DNA of 64,000 nucleotides from Roseovarius sp. THAF9 (GTDB lineage: Bacteria; Pseudomonadota; Alphaproteobacteria; Rhodobacterales; Rhodobacteraceae). The notes beneath the pieces are model-generated. The model saw only the letters and a program-made list of their open reading frames with translations. It searched no databases and was not told the origin of the DNA. Position 1 is the first letter of the stretch, and each line of letters starts with the position of its first letter. Positions 50,973 through 60,152 of this stretch are shown here, piece after piece. The stretch lies in NCBI RefSeq assembly GCF_009363715.1, contig NZ_CP045404.1:2820001-2884000 (forward strand). Reading direction: 5' to 3'. Both the position numbers and the translations under genes were made by a program.

Positions 50973-52751
50973 ATGCCGAGCTACACCCCGCCCACCAAGG
51001 ACATGCAGTTCATTCTCCATGACGTCCTGAAGGTCAGCACCACCGACACCCCCGGCTATGCCGAGCTAGACCGTGACTTCACCGGCGCCGTTCTGGAAGA
51101 GGCTGGGAAGATCTCGTCCGAGGTTCTGGCGCCTTTGAACGTCGTCGGCGACACTGAGGGCTGCAAGCTGGAAAACGGCGTCGTGCGCACGCCTACCGGT
51201 TTCAAGGACGCGTTCGACCAGGTGCGCGAAGGCGGCTGGACCGCGCTCGACCTGCCCGAGGAATTTGGCGGGCAGAACATGCCCTATATCCTCGGCACCG
51301 CAGTGGGCGAGATGTTCTCGGCCGCGAACCAGGCCTTTACCATGTACCAAGGCCTGACCCACGGCGCGGCCTCGGCGATCCTGGCGCACGGGTCCGAGGA
51401 TCAAAAGGCGACCTACCTGCCCAAGATGGCGTCCTGCGACTGGACCGGCACCATGAACCTGACCGAGCCACATTGCGGCACCGATCTAGGCCTGATGCGC
51501 ACCAAGGCGGACCCGCGGGGCGACGGCAGCTACAAGATCACCGGCCAGAAGATCTTCATTTCGTCGGGCGAACACGACATGGCCGACAACATCATCCACC
51601 TGGTGCTTGCCAAGATCCCCGGCGGCCCCGAGGGCATCAAGGGCGTCAGCCTCTTCATTGTGCCGAAATTCATGGTCAAGGAAGACGGCTCGCTGGGTGA
51701 GCGCAACGGCGTCGCCTGCGGCAAGATCGAGGAGAAGATGGGCATCCACGGCAACTCGACCTGCGTCATGAACTATGACGAGGCGACGGGTTACCTGCTG
51801 GGCGAAGAGCACAAGGGCATGCGCGCCATGTTCACCATGATGAACGAGGCCCGTATCGGTGTCGGCATGCAGGGCCTCGCGCAGGCCGACGTGGCCTACC
51901 AGAACGCACTGGAATACGCCAAGGACCGCCTGCAGGGCCGCGACGTGACCGGCGTCAAGAACCCCGATGGCCCCGCCGACCCGCTGATCGTCCACCCGGA
52001 CATCCGCCGCGCGCTACTCGACCAGAAAAGCTTTGTCGAAGGTGCGCGCGCCTTCCTTCTGTGGGGCAGCCAGATGATCGACCAGTCGCATCGCGGCAAT
52101 GACGAGGCCGCCGAGGGCATGGTCAGCCTGCTGACCCCGATCATCAAGGGCTTTCTGACCGACGAGGGCTTCGACATGACGATCCTCGCCCAGCAGGTCT
52201 ATGGCGGCCATGGCTATATCGAGGAATGGGGCATGTCCCAGTTTGCTCGCGACGCCCGGATCGCCATGATCTATGAAGGTGCCAACGGCGTTCAGGCGCT
52301 CGACCTCGTCGGCCGCAAGCTGGCGCAGGACGGAGGCAAGCACGTCATGGCGTTCTTCGACATGGTCAAGGCGTTCATCAAGGAGAACGAAGGCCACCCG
52401 GCGCTGAAGCAGGACTTCCTCGACCCGCTCAAGGAAAGTTCCAAGCACCTGCAACAGGCCGGGATGTTCTTCATGCAGAACGGCATGAAGAACCCCAATG
52501 CCGCGCTGTCGGGCTCGTACGACTTCATGCACCTCTTCGGCCATGTCTGCCTTGGCCTGATGTGGGCACAGATGGCCAAAGCCGCGCATGAGGCGATCGA
52601 GGCAGGTGACGGCGACACTGCGTTCTACAAGACCAAGATCGCCACGGGCCGCTTCTACATGAAGCGCCGCCTGCCCGCGACGGGGATGCACCTGGCGCGC
52701 ATCGAATCCGGCGCCGAGCCCGTGATGGAGCTTGAAGCCGAGGCATTCTGA
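50973..52751 (+). CDS. Acyl-CoA dehydrogenase with AcylCoA_DH_N and C-terminal extension (about 590-residue type)
   Basis: 592 residues with GGGAGA upstream of ATG 50973. An N-terminal AcylCoA_DH_N segment ([18 protein letters not shown]) precedes the usual dehydrogenase domains. The FAD/substrate region has [19 protein letters not shown] and ISSGEHDM. The helical domain contains the likely catalytic glutamate in [19 protein letters not shown] (about 430-450). A C-terminal Acyl-CoA_dh_C extension (about 460-590) is typical of the long bacterial form. It performs the first oxidation of fatty acyl-CoA chains. It is the first structural gene after the MerR pair. Confidence 0.93.
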   Translation: MPSYTPPTKDMQFILHDVLKVSTTDTPGYAELDRDFTGAVLEEAGKISSEVLAPLNVVGDTEGCKLENGVVRTPTGFKDAFDQVREGGWTALDLPEEFGGQNMPYILGTAVGEMFSAANQAFTMYQGLTHGAASAILAHGSEDQKATYLPKMASCDWTGTMNLTEPHCGTDLGLMRTKADPRGDGSYKITGQKIFISSGEHDMADNIIHLVLAKIPGGPEGIKGVSLFIVPKFMVKEDGSLGERNGVACGKIEEKMGIHGNSTCVMNYDEATGYLLGEEHKGMRAMFTMMNEARIGVGMQGLAQADVAYQNALEYAKDRLQGRDVTGVKNPDGPADPLIVHPDIRRALLDQKSFVEGARAFLLWGSQMIDQSHRGNDEAAEGMVSLLTPIIKGFLTDEGFDMTILAQQVYGGHGYIEEWGMSQFARDARIAMIYEGANGVQALDLVGRKLAQDGGKHVMAFFDMVKAFIKENEGHPALKQDFLDPLKESSKHLQQAGMFFMQNGMKNPNAALSGSYDFMHLFGHVCLGLMWAQMAKAAHEAIEAGDGDTAFYKTKIATGRFYMKRRLPATGMHLARIESGAEPVMELEAEAF

Positions 52752-52759
52752 AGACCGTG

Positions 52760-52780
52760 GGGTGGGTTTGAAACCCACCC
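52760..52780. repeat. Short Rhodobacteraceae-type intergenic palindrome
   Basis: GGGTGGGTTTGAAACCCACC with a final C is a perfect inverted repeat lying 8 bases after the acyl-CoA dehydrogenase stop and followed by CTACG-like sequence. Elements with GTGGGTTTGAAACCCAC cores are frequent between genes in roseobacters. It may act as an mRNA-stabilising hairpin between operon genes. Confidence 0.65.
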
Positions 52781-52810
52781 TACGCACGCCACGATGACTG
52801 GGAGGACATC

Positions 52811-53023
52811 ATGCCGAAACGCTTTCGCCTGACCCGCCGCTTCAACGCCGCGATGACCGAAGACGGCTATCGCCGCTTGCGAAAATTCGCGCAGGATGCG
52901 GGGCTCGACGAGGGCGAGGCACTGTCCTTCCTCTTCGAAAATTTCGACAGCGTGATCGACGAGGATACGTTCGGTCACCGCTTGCGGATCTTCAACTCAG
53001 AACTCGACGCCCGCAAACGCTAG
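52811..53023 (+). CDS. Small protein of unknown function in the beta-oxidation operon
   Basis: 70 residues with a strong GGGAGGAC ribosome site before ATG 52811. A basic N-terminus ([15 protein letters not shown]) is followed by a compact helical body ([38 protein letters not shown]) and a basic end (ELDARKR). No membrane segment, cysteine or known domain is visible. Tight placement between two acyl-CoA dehydrogenases (59-base and 11-base gaps) makes it part of the operon. It may be an accessory or assembly protein, but this is a guess from position only. Confidence 0.75.
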   Translation: MPKRFRLTRRFNAAMTEDGYRRLRKFAQDAGLDEGEALSFLFENFDSVIDEDTFGHRLRIFNSELDARKR

Positions 53024-53034
53024 GGAGGCACCTC

Positions 53035-54174
53035 ATGTCCGCATGGATGACCGACGAGCACGAAATGCTCACCGAGATGACGGCCAAGTTCATCACCGAG
53101 GAATGGGGCCCACATTTCGAGCGCTGGCGCAAGGCCGGCATCATGGACCGCGAGATATGGCAGCAGGCCGGTGAGCTTGGCCTGCTCTGCCCCTCGATCC
53201 CCGAGGAATACGGTGGCGCGGGTGGCGATTTCGGCCACGAGGCGGTGATCTGCATCGAGCAGTCCCGCGCCAACCTTGCCAGCTGGGGCAATCCGATCCA
53301 CTCCGGGATCGTGGCGCACTATCTGCTGGCCTATGGCAGCGAAGAGCAAAAGAAGCGCTGGCTGCCCAAGATGGTTTCGGGCGATCTGGTGGGGGCGCTT
53401 GCCATGACCGAACCCGGCGCGGGCTCGGACCTGCAAGGCATGAAAACCAAGGCCCTGCGCGAGGGCAATTCCTATCGCCTCACGGGGCAAAAGACGTTCA
53501 TCACCAACGGCCAGCACGCCGACCTGATCATCGTCGCCGCTAAGACCGATCCCAAGCAAGGCGCCAAGGGCATTTCGCTCGTGGTGGTCGAAACCGAGGG
53601 CGCCGAGGGGTTCACTCGCGGTCGCAACCTTGAAAAGAACGGTCTGAAGGCGGGCGACACCTCCGAACTCTTCTTCGACAATGTCGAAATTCCGCCGGAA
53701 AACATCCTTGGCGGCGAAGAGGGCCGCGGATTCTACCAGATGATGGAACAACTGCCCCAGGAACGCCTGATCATCGCCTGCGGCGCTCAAGGCGCGCTGG
53801 AAGGCGCCGTCGCCCGCACCATCGCCTATACCAAGGAACGCGAAGCCTTCGGCGCACCGATCTTCGACAAGTTCCAGACCATCCGCTTCACCCTGACCGA
53901 GTGCCTGACCAAGACCAAGGTCTGTCGCGCCTTTCTTGACGAGTGCATCGAGGAACACCTTCACGGCAAGCTGAGCGTCGAGAAGGCCGCGATGGCGAAG
54001 TACTGGCTGACCGACACGCAGTTCGAGGTGCTGGACGCCTGCGTTCAACTGCATGGCGGCTACGGCTACATGGCCGAGTACGACATCGCCGAGATGTGGG
54101 CCGACGCGCGGGTGCAACGCATCTACGGTGGCACCAACGAGATCATGAAAGAACTGATTTCGAGGTCGCTATGA
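53035..54174 (+). CDS. Acyl-CoA dehydrogenase (about 380-residue type)
   Basis: 379 residues with GGGAGG upstream of ATG 53035. The family signatures are present: [19 protein letters not shown] (first FAD motif), [15 protein letters not shown], and the C-terminal [20 protein letters not shown] followed by [16 protein letters not shown]. Glu in GTNEIMKE corresponds to a usual Arg-x-Glu anchor, and the catalytic base of the short-chain group lies earlier in the helical domain. It catalyses alpha,beta-dehydrogenation of acyl-CoA with electron-transfer flavoprotein as acceptor. Chain-length preference relative to the 592-residue enzyme cannot be judged. Confidence 0.93.
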   Translation: MSAWMTDEHEMLTEMTAKFITEEWGPHFERWRKAGIMDREIWQQAGELGLLCPSIPEEYGGAGGDFGHEAVICIEQSRANLASWGNPIHSGIVAHYLLAYGSEEQKKRWLPKMVSGDLVGALAMTEPGAGSDLQGMKTKALREGNSYRLTGQKTFITNGQHADLIIVAAKTDPKQGAKGISLVVVETEGAEGFTRGRNLEKNGLKAGDTSELFFDNVEIPPENILGGEEGRGFYQMMEQLPQERLIIACGAQGALEGAVARTIAYTKEREAFGAPIFDKFQTIRFTLTECLTKTKVCRAFLDECIEEHLHGKLSVEKAAMAKYWLTDTQFEVLDACVQLHGGYGYMAEYDIAEMWADARVQRIYGGTNEIMKELISRSL

Positions 54175-54319
54175 AAATTCGGCCCGCGCGTCTGCCGCAA
54201 ATTGCGGGGCGCCTTCGGCGAGAGCATTTGGAGAACAGTGAAAGCGCGCCCCGCCTTTCATCGTTCCAGAAATACTCAAATCCAACGCCTGCCAAGAGAA
54301 CGAAACTGGGAGTGAGGAC
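54171..54319. repeat. Intergenic stretch with Rhodobacteraceae-type repeat sequence
   Basis: The ATG at 54171 overlaps the previous stop and opens a 50-codon frame, but the sequence carries TTCATCGTTCCAGAAATACT, a phrase common to intergenic repeats of Rhodobacteraceae, and a GGGGCGCC/CGCCCCGCC pair of arms. I read it as a non-coding repeat inserted between operon genes rather than a gene. Confidence 0.5.
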
Positions 54320-54958
54320 ATGACGATCAAGCTGCACTGCTTCGGCGAAAGCGGCAACGCCTACAAGGCGGCGCTGGCACTAGAGCTGTCCGGCCTCGAC
54401 TGGGAACCGGTGAAGGTCGACTTCTTCGGCGGCGAGACTCGCGGCGACGTATATCGCAAGAGCGTCAACGAGATGGGCGAAGCGCCGGTTTTGATCGACG
54501 GCGATATTCGCCTGACCCAGTCCGGCGTGATTCAGCAATACGTCACCGATAAGACCGGCAAATTCGGCGGCCGCGACCAAGAAGAGAAGTACGAGGTTCT
54601 CCGCTGGGTCCTGTGGGACAATCACAAGCTTTCCAGCCAGGCCGGAATGACCCGGTTCCTGATGAACTTCCTGCCTGAGGACAAGCGCCCGGCGGAGGTC
54701 ATCACCTTTACCCAAGGCCGTTTGAAGGCCGCCTACGCCACCCTGAACACCCGGCTCGAGGGGCGCGACTGGATCGTCGGCGACGGGCTGACCAACGCCG
54801 ACATTTCCTGCTGCGCCTACCTCTTTTACCCCGAGCCTTTTGGCTTTGGCCGCGCCGACTGGCCCAATATCGACCGCTGGCTTTCCAATATCGAGGCGCT
54901 GCCCTGCTGGAAACATCCCTATGACTTGATGCCGGGCTCCCCGGCGGACCGCGCCTGA
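54320..54958 (+). CDS. Glutathione S-transferase family protein
   Basis: 212 residues with GAGTGAGGA upstream of ATG 54320. The N-terminal thioredoxin-like domain (1-80) starts LHCFGESGNAYKAALALEL and contains the glutathione-contacting cis-Pro and acidic residues in GEAPVLIDGD and LTQSGVIQQYV. The helical C-terminal domain runs from 90 to 205, with DWIVGDGLTNADISCCAYLF. It may conjugate or isomerise electrophiles formed during acyl-CoA oxidation. It is embedded in the beta-oxidation operon between the second acyl-CoA dehydrogenase and the thiolase. Confidence 0.9.
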   Translation: MTIKLHCFGESGNAYKAALALELSGLDWEPVKVDFFGGETRGDVYRKSVNEMGEAPVLIDGDIRLTQSGVIQQYVTDKTGKFGGRDQEEKYEVLRWVLWDNHKLSSQAGMTRFLMNFLPEDKRPAEVITFTQGRLKAAYATLNTRLEGRDWIVGDGLTNADISCCAYLFYPEPFGFGRADWPNIDRWLSNIEALPCWKHPYDLMPGSPADRA

Positions 54959-55020
54959 GCTGGCCTCAGCGCGCACACAAACCAAAACAGACACGACAGG
55001 ACAACCAAAGGAGTCCGAAC

Positions 55021-56232
55021 ATGACCGAAGCCTATATCTATGACGCGGTCCGCACGCCGCGCGGCAAGGGCCGCAAGGACGGCGCGCTGCACGAGGTGAC
55101 CGCAGTGCGCCTCAGCACCCATGTGCTGAACGCGCTGAAAGATCGCAACGGCCTTGATGGTCACGCGGTCGAGGACGTGATCTGGGGCAACGTCACGCAG
55201 GTGATGGAACAAGGCGGCTGCCTTGCACGGACCGCCGTGCTGGCCTCGGACCTCGATGAATCCATACCCGGCCTGGCCATCAACCGCTTTTGTGCGTCGG
55301 GCATGGAAGCCGTGAACCTGGCTGCGAACCAGGTCAAGGGCGGCGCGGGCGAGGCCTATATCGCCGGCGGCGTCGAGATGATGGGCCGCGTGGCCATGGG
55401 CAGCGACGGTGCGGCGATTGCCGTGGATCCCAGCGTGGCCATGGACAGCTATTTCGTCCCGCAGGGCATCAGCGCCGACATCATCGCCACCGAGTACGGC
55501 TTCAACCGCGACCAGGCCGATGCGCTGGCGGTTGAGAGCCAGAACCGCGCCGCAGCGGCGTGGAAAGATAACCGCTTCGAAAAGTCTATCATCGAGGTGA
55601 AGGACCAGAACGGCCTGACCATCCTCGATCATGACGAATATATGCGCCCCGGTACCGACATGCAGGCGCTGGGTGCGCTCAATGCCAGCTTCCAGCAGAT
55701 GGGTGAGGTGATGCCCGGCTTCGACGCCGTGGCGAAGCTGAAATACCCGCACCTTGAGAAGATCAACCACATCCACCACGCCGGCAACAGCTCCGGCATC
55801 GTGGACGGCTCGGCCGGTGTACTGATTGGCTCCAAGGAATTCGGCGAGAAATGGGGCCTGAAGCCCCGCGCCCGCATCCGCCAGACCTGCAAGATCGGGA
55901 CCGATCCGACGATCATGCTGACCGGCCCCGTACCTGCGACGCAGAAGATCCTGGCCGACAGCGGCATGAACATCGGCGACATCGACCTTTTCGAGGTGAA
56001 CGAGGCCTTCGCCTCGGTCGTGTTGCGCTTCATGCAGGCCTTTGATGTCGATCCCGAGCTGGTCAACGTCAACGGCGGCTCCATCGCCATGGGCCACCCG
56101 CTGGGCGCCACTGGCGCGATCATCATCGGCACGCTGCTGGATGAACTGGAGCGCTCGGACAAGGAAGTCGGGCTGGCCACGCTTTGCATCGCGTCCGGCA
56201 TGGGCGCGGCCACGATCATCGAACGCGTGTAA
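55021..56232 (+). CDS. Acetyl-CoA C-acyltransferase (thiolase, FadA-type)
   Basis: 403 residues with AAGGAG upstream of ATG 55021. The catalytic cysteine is in INRFCASGMEAVNLA (about residue 93). The other active-site residues are in VNVNGGSIAMGHPLGATGA (His) and LATLCIASGMGAA (second Cys). Length and gene order (directly before the FadB-like gene) indicate the beta-oxidation thiolase that cleaves 3-ketoacyl-CoA, rather than the biosynthetic acetoacetyl-CoA form. The next gene starts 23 bases after its stop. Confidence 0.93.
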   Translation: MTEAYIYDAVRTPRGKGRKDGALHEVTAVRLSTHVLNALKDRNGLDGHAVEDVIWGNVTQVMEQGGCLARTAVLASDLDESIPGLAINRFCASGMEAVNLAANQVKGGAGEAYIAGGVEMMGRVAMGSDGAAIAVDPSVAMDSYFVPQGISADIIATEYGFNRDQADALAVESQNRAAAAWKDNRFEKSIIEVKDQNGLTILDHDEYMRPGTDMQALGALNASFQQMGEVMPGFDAVAKLKYPHLEKINHIHHAGNSSGIVDGSAGVLIGSKEFGEKWGLKPRARIRQTCKIGTDPTIMLTGPVPATQKILADSGMNIGDIDLFEVNEAFASVVLRFMQAFDVDPELVNVNGGSIAMGHPLGATGAIIIGTLLDELERSDKEVGLATLCIASGMGAATIIERV

Positions 56233-56255
56233 CCCGGGATACGAGGATTAGAAAC

Positions 56256-58451
56256 ATGACTGATTTCACGATGGAAAAAGGCGCCGACGGCGTCGCGATC
56301 ATCACCTGGGACACCCAAGGCAAGTCCATGAACGTGATGAACATGGAAGGCTGGCCCCTGCTGGAAAGCCTGGTTGACGACGCGCTGGCCGATGACGCGG
56401 TCAAAGGCATCGTCATCACCTCGGGCAAGGAGGGCACCTTTGCCGGGGGCATGGACCTCAACGTCATCGCCAAGATGAAGGAAATGGCCGGCGACAACCC
56501 GGCGCAGGGCTTGATGGACGGTCTGATGAACATGCACTCGATCCTGCGCAAGATCGAGCGCGGCGGCATGGACGACAAGAACAAGGGCGGCAAGCCCATC
56601 GCCGCCGCCCTGCCCGGCACGGCGCTTGGCATCGGGCTGGAGATTCCGCTCGCCTGCCACCGCATCTTTGCCGCCGACAACCCCAAGGCCAAGATCGGCC
56701 TGCCCGAGATCATGGTCGGCATCTTTCCCGGCGCGGGCGGCACCACCCGCCTTGTCCGCAAGCTGGGCGCAATGGGCGCCTCGCCCCTGCTTCTCGAAGG
56801 CAAGCTGAACGACCCCAAGAAAGCCAAGTCCGCCGGAGTGGTGGATGAGGTCGTGCCCGCCGACGAGCTGATCGCCAAGGCCAGGGAATGGGTCCTTTCC
56901 GAGCCCAGCTTCGTAAAGCCGTGGGACGAGAAAGGCTACAAGATGCCCGGCGGCGCGCCCTATCACCCGGCGGGCTTCATGACTTTCGTTGGCGCCTCGG
57001 CCATGGTCAACGGCAAGACGCAAGGTGCCTTCCCGGCGGCGAAGGCGCTGCTCTCTGCGGTCTATGAAGGTGCGCTCGTGCCCTTCGACACCGCGCTCAA
57101 GATCGAGGCGCGCTGGTTCACCAACGTCCTGATGAACCCCTCCTCGGCGGCCATGATCCGCAGTCTATTCATCAACAAGGAAGCGCTGGAAAAAGGCGCC
57201 AACCGCCCCGACGTGCCCGACCAGAAGGTCAAGAAGGTCGGCGTCATGGGTGCCGGCATGATGGGCGCGGGCATCGCGCTGGTCTCGGCCATGGCGGGGA
57301 TGGAGGTCGTGTTGATCGACCAGAAACAGGAAGCCGCCGACAAGGGCAAAGCCTATACCGCCGACTACATGGACAAGGGCATCAAGCGCGGCAAGGCCAC
57401 CGAAGAGAAGAAGGCCGCGACGCTGGACCTTATCACCGCGACCACCGATTACACCGCGCTGAAAGGCGCGGACCTGATCATCGAGGCCGTGTTCGAGGAT
57501 CCGGGGGTCAAGGCCGAGGTCACCAAGGAAGTTCTGAAAGTCGTGGGCGACGATTGCATCTTCGCCACCAACACCTCGACCCTGCCCATCACGGAACTGG
57601 CCAAGGCATCGGACAATCCCGAGCAGTTCATCGGCATCCACTTCTTCTCGCCCGTCGAGAAGATGATGCTGGTCGAGATCATCAAGGGTGCGGAAACCGG
57701 CCCACGGGCAGTGGCGAAAGCACTGGATTACGTGCGGCAAATCCGCAAGACGCCCATCGTCGTGAATGACGCGCGGTTCTTCTACTGCAACCGCTGCATC
57801 ATCCCCTACATCAACGAGGGCATCCGCATGGTGGCCGAGGGCGTGACGCCCGCGCTGATCGACAACGCCGCGCGTCAGCTGGGCTTCCCGGTGGGGCCGC
57901 TGCAACTGGTCGACGAGACCTCGATCGACCTTGGCGCCAAGATTGCCCGCGCCACCAAGGCCGCGATGGGCGACAACTACCCGGATGCCGCCGTGGACGA
58001 GGTGATCTTCTGGATGGAAGAAGAGGGCCGCCTAGGACGCAAGTCCAACGCGGGCTTCTTCGACTATGACGAGAAGGGCAAGCGGCAGGGCTACTGGCAC
58101 GGGCTGGAGGAGAAATACCCCCATGCCGAAGACCAGCCCGACCTGATCGAAGTGCAGCATCGCCTGATGTTCGCACAGGTGCTGGAAGCGGTGCGTGCGC
58201 TGGAAGAAGGCGTTCTGGAAGACATCCGCGAAGGCGATGTCGGCGCGATCCTCGCCTGGGGCTTCGCGCCCTGGTCGGGCGGTCCGTTCTCGTGGCTCGA
58301 CATCATCGGCACGCCCTACGCGGCCGAGCGATGCGACGAGTTGACGGCCAAGTTCGGCGACCGCTTCGCGACGCCGGATCTGCTGCGCGAGATGGCCGGC
58401 AAGAACCAGTCCTTCTACGGACGTTTCGGCACGCAGGCAGAAGCCGCATAG
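56256..58451 (+). CDS. Fatty-acid oxidation multienzyme, enoyl-CoA hydratase/3-hydroxyacyl-CoA dehydrogenase (FadB/FadJ-like)
   Basis: 731 residues from the ATG at 56256, with GAGG upstream; an earlier in-frame start lies inside the thiolase gene. The N-terminal crotonase domain (1-190) has GTFAGGMDLNVI and LPGTALGIGLEIPLACH with GLPEIMVGIFPGAGGT (active-site Glu). The NAD domain begins at about 325 (VGVMGAGMMGAGIALVSAM), and the catalytic His is in IGIHFFSPVEKM. Two C-terminal helical domains (about 510-720) complete the subunit. It performs hydration and the second oxidation, forming a complex with the thiolase. It is the last gene; a terminator follows at 58477. Confidence 0.94.
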   Translation: MTDFTMEKGADGVAIITWDTQGKSMNVMNMEGWPLLESLVDDALADDAVKGIVITSGKEGTFAGGMDLNVIAKMKEMAGDNPAQGLMDGLMNMHSILRKIERGGMDDKNKGGKPIAAALPGTALGIGLEIPLACHRIFAADNPKAKIGLPEIMVGIFPGAGGTTRLVRKLGAMGASPLLLEGKLNDPKKAKSAGVVDEVVPADELIAKAREWVLSEPSFVKPWDEKGYKMPGGAPYHPAGFMTFVGASAMVNGKTQGAFPAAKALLSAVYEGALVPFDTALKIEARWFTNVLMNPSSAAMIRSLFINKEALEKGANRPDVPDQKVKKVGVMGAGMMGAGIALVSAMAGMEVVLIDQKQEAADKGKAYTADYMDKGIKRGKATEEKKAATLDLITATTDYTALKGADLIIEAVFEDPGVKAEVTKEVLKVVGDDCIFATNTSTLPITELAKASDNPEQFIGIHFFSPVEKMMLVEIIKGAETGPRAVAKALDYVRQIRKTPIVVNDARFFYCNRCIIPYINEGIRMVAEGVTPALIDNAARQLGFPVGPLQLVDETSIDLGAKIARATKAAMGDNYPDAAVDEVIFWMEEEGRLGRKSNAGFFDYDEKGKRQGYWHGLEEKYPHAEDQPDLIEVQHRLMFAQVLEAVRALEEGVLEDIREGDVGAILAWGFAPWSGGPFSWLDIIGTPYAAERCDELTAKFGDRFATPDLLREMAGKNQSFYGRFGTQAEAA

Positions 58452-58476
58452 CGGCAATCTTTCGAGCAAGAAAGCA

Positions 58477-58508
58477 AAACCCGCGCGGCCAGGCAACCGC
58501 GCGGGTTT
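58477..58508. terminator. Bidirectional terminator after the beta-oxidation operon
   Basis: AAACCCGCGCGG and CCGCGCGGGTTT form a perfect 12-bp stem with an 8-base loop. It starts 26 bases after the FadB-like stop and 31 bases past the stop of the convergent Hint gene. The A/T ends of the stem supply a short T-tract on each strand, so it can serve both genes. Confidence 0.88.
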
Positions 58509-58538
58509 CTTCGTTCCGGTGCGAAAAGCTGCGAGCCG

Positions 58539-59201
58539 CTACGCCGGAACAGCCGCTGCCCAAACGTCCTGGGGCGAATTGGAGCAAGCTGCGGCAATCT
58601 CTTCTTCGATCTGCACCGCCAGGAACCGCGCCTCGTCCATCGACAGGACCGAGTAGAACGGGCGCGCCTCTTCGGCGAAGGCCGCATCGACCATGTCGGC
58701 AAAGGCGGGGCAGAAGAAGAGCGCCCCGTTTTCCGCGAACACCACCTGGTCGGCGGCGAAATGCAAGACCACAACTTCGACATCGCCCTCGGGCGGGGTG
58801 CGGGCGACACCGTAAAGCCCCTCGATCGCCTCGGCGGGCATCAGGGTGAAGGGGTCGCCGTAGAGGTCCTCGGCCGCATCGCTTTCCACCATGATATTCT
58901 GGCCCGGCAAGACCCGCATCACCTCGCGGTTGCCCAGCGCATCCGCGGGCACCTCCAGCGGCCAGAACTGACGCGGGCAGTGGTCCTGCCCGCTCCACAG
59001 ACGGACGCGGCTCACTTTCGTGATCGTCTGAAGCCCGCCGTCAAAGGTCAGCACCTTGTCGCCCTCCGCAATCGCCTCGACCGGGCGCCAGCCCATGCCG
59101 GTCGCCACTTTCGTGCCGGAAATCAGCCCCGATTTGACTGCTGTTGCGTTCGCATTCCCAAAGCTTTCGCGCTTTCCAAGCGTGGACGTCCATCCGAACA
59201 T
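58539..59201 (-). CDS. Hint (hedgehog/intein) domain protein
   Basis: 220 residues with GAGGGGA upstream of ATG 59201. The Hint-type core starts at about residue 25, with SGLISGTKVATGMGWRPVEAIAEGDKVLTFDGG. VMRVLPGQNIMVESD and a final pair of beta segments follow. In autoprocessing proteins the first Hint residue is Cys or Ser; here the core starts with Gly-Thr, so self-cleavage is doubtful. Stand-alone and tail-located Hint domains are common in roseobacters, and their role is unknown. It has no signal peptide. It faces the beta-oxidation operon across a shared terminator. Confidence 0.82.
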   Translation of the reverse strand: MFGWTSTLGKRESFGNANATAVKSGLISGTKVATGMGWRPVEAIAEGDKVLTFDGGLQTITKVSRVRLWSGQDHCPRQFWPLEVPADALGNREVMRVLPGQNIMVESDAAEDLYGDPFTLMPAEAIEGLYGVARTPPEGDVEVVVLHFAADQVVFAENGALFFCPAFADMVDAAFAEEARPFYSVLSMDEARFLAVQIEEEIAAACSNSPQDVWAAAVPA

Positions 59202-59376
59202 TGATCTTTTCCCCTCTTGTGCCGTTGGCAGACGGCGTCAGCAGACAAGGCCCATGTGGCGTGATTCTCAGGACGCTCCTTGGTCGGAAAAGTGTCACGA
59301 TTTGGGCATTGTTTCGGCAACGTGACCATTTGCGGACTATTCGAAAAATAAACCTGAAACTTGAAACGAAAGGCGT

Positions 59377-60021
59377 TCAGAATTGATAGCCGAACCTTTC
59401 GATATCCGGCGCGCACAGCCGCGACAACAGTTCGGCATCGGTCTCATTGTAATACACGCGATAGTCCTGCCCGCGGTCCGACCGGTTCTCATGCGGCAGG
59501 TCCAAGCGGAACCCAAGGTGATCCCACAGCGGCTCGGCCTCGTCTTCGAAATGCTCCAGCCGGATGAAAAGCCCGGCCTGATCCTGCCCATCCGCCCTGC
59601 GCATATAGCGGGCATAATCCCAGGTGCGGATTGCGGCCTGCATGTCCGCCGCATTGAGAAATCCGGTGAAATCGGCGGTCTTGGCCCTGGAGACGGCGGG
59701 ATGGTCGAATGTCTGGGTCCGCAACCAGTGATAGTAGCTGACCATCCTGTCCCACGGGTTGCGCACCAAGGTGAAGCACAAGCCCTGCGCCACGAAACCG
59801 GGCGTCACCAGCCCGTCGAGATCGGCCAGCGTGGAATGTTTCCACAACCGACCGGCGCTTTGCACATCCTTGATCCGCCTCCGCCGCTTTTTCGCTTTCG
59901 GCGTGTCACCGATCAGGATGTCGTCCCGCATTGCGCGTCCTTCCAGCGCCAGCGCCAGGGAGGTGCCTCCCGTCTTGGGGATGTGCACGAAGATATAGTT
60001 TCTTCCGGGCGAGATGATCAT
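59377..60021 (-). CDS. Sulfotransferase family protein
   Basis: 214 residues. The 5'-phosphosulfate binding loop is YIFVHIPKTGGTSLALAL (about 9-26), and the 3'-phosphate motif LVRNPWDRMVSYYHWL lies near residues 86-101. These place it in the sulfotransferase family 2-like group, which uses PAPS to sulfate carbohydrates or other acceptors. No signal peptide is evident. It might modify a surface polysaccharide or lipid; no acceptor genes are adjacent. The ribosome site is weak. It is divergent from the acyl-CoA synthetase. Confidence 0.88.
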   Translation of the reverse strand: MIISPGRNYIFVHIPKTGGTSLALALEGRAMRDDILIGDTPKAKKRRRRIKDVQSAGRLWKHSTLADLDGLVTPGFVAQGLCFTLVRNPWDRMVSYYHWLRTQTFDHPAVSRAKTADFTGFLNAADMQAAIRTWDYARYMRRADGQDQAGLFIRLEHFEDEAEPLWDHLGFRLDLPHENRSDRGQDYRVYYNETDAELLSRLCAPDIERFGYQF

Positions 60022-60152
60022 GAAAGAACGCTAGGCTATCGCGTCGGGCTTGGAAAGATTGCCGCAAGTGCGAAACAGCTTTGCGTTCGGCCTCGAAATA
60101 CGCGATACCTCCTGCCGATCAGGACATACGCTTTCACGAAAGGACATCGTGC

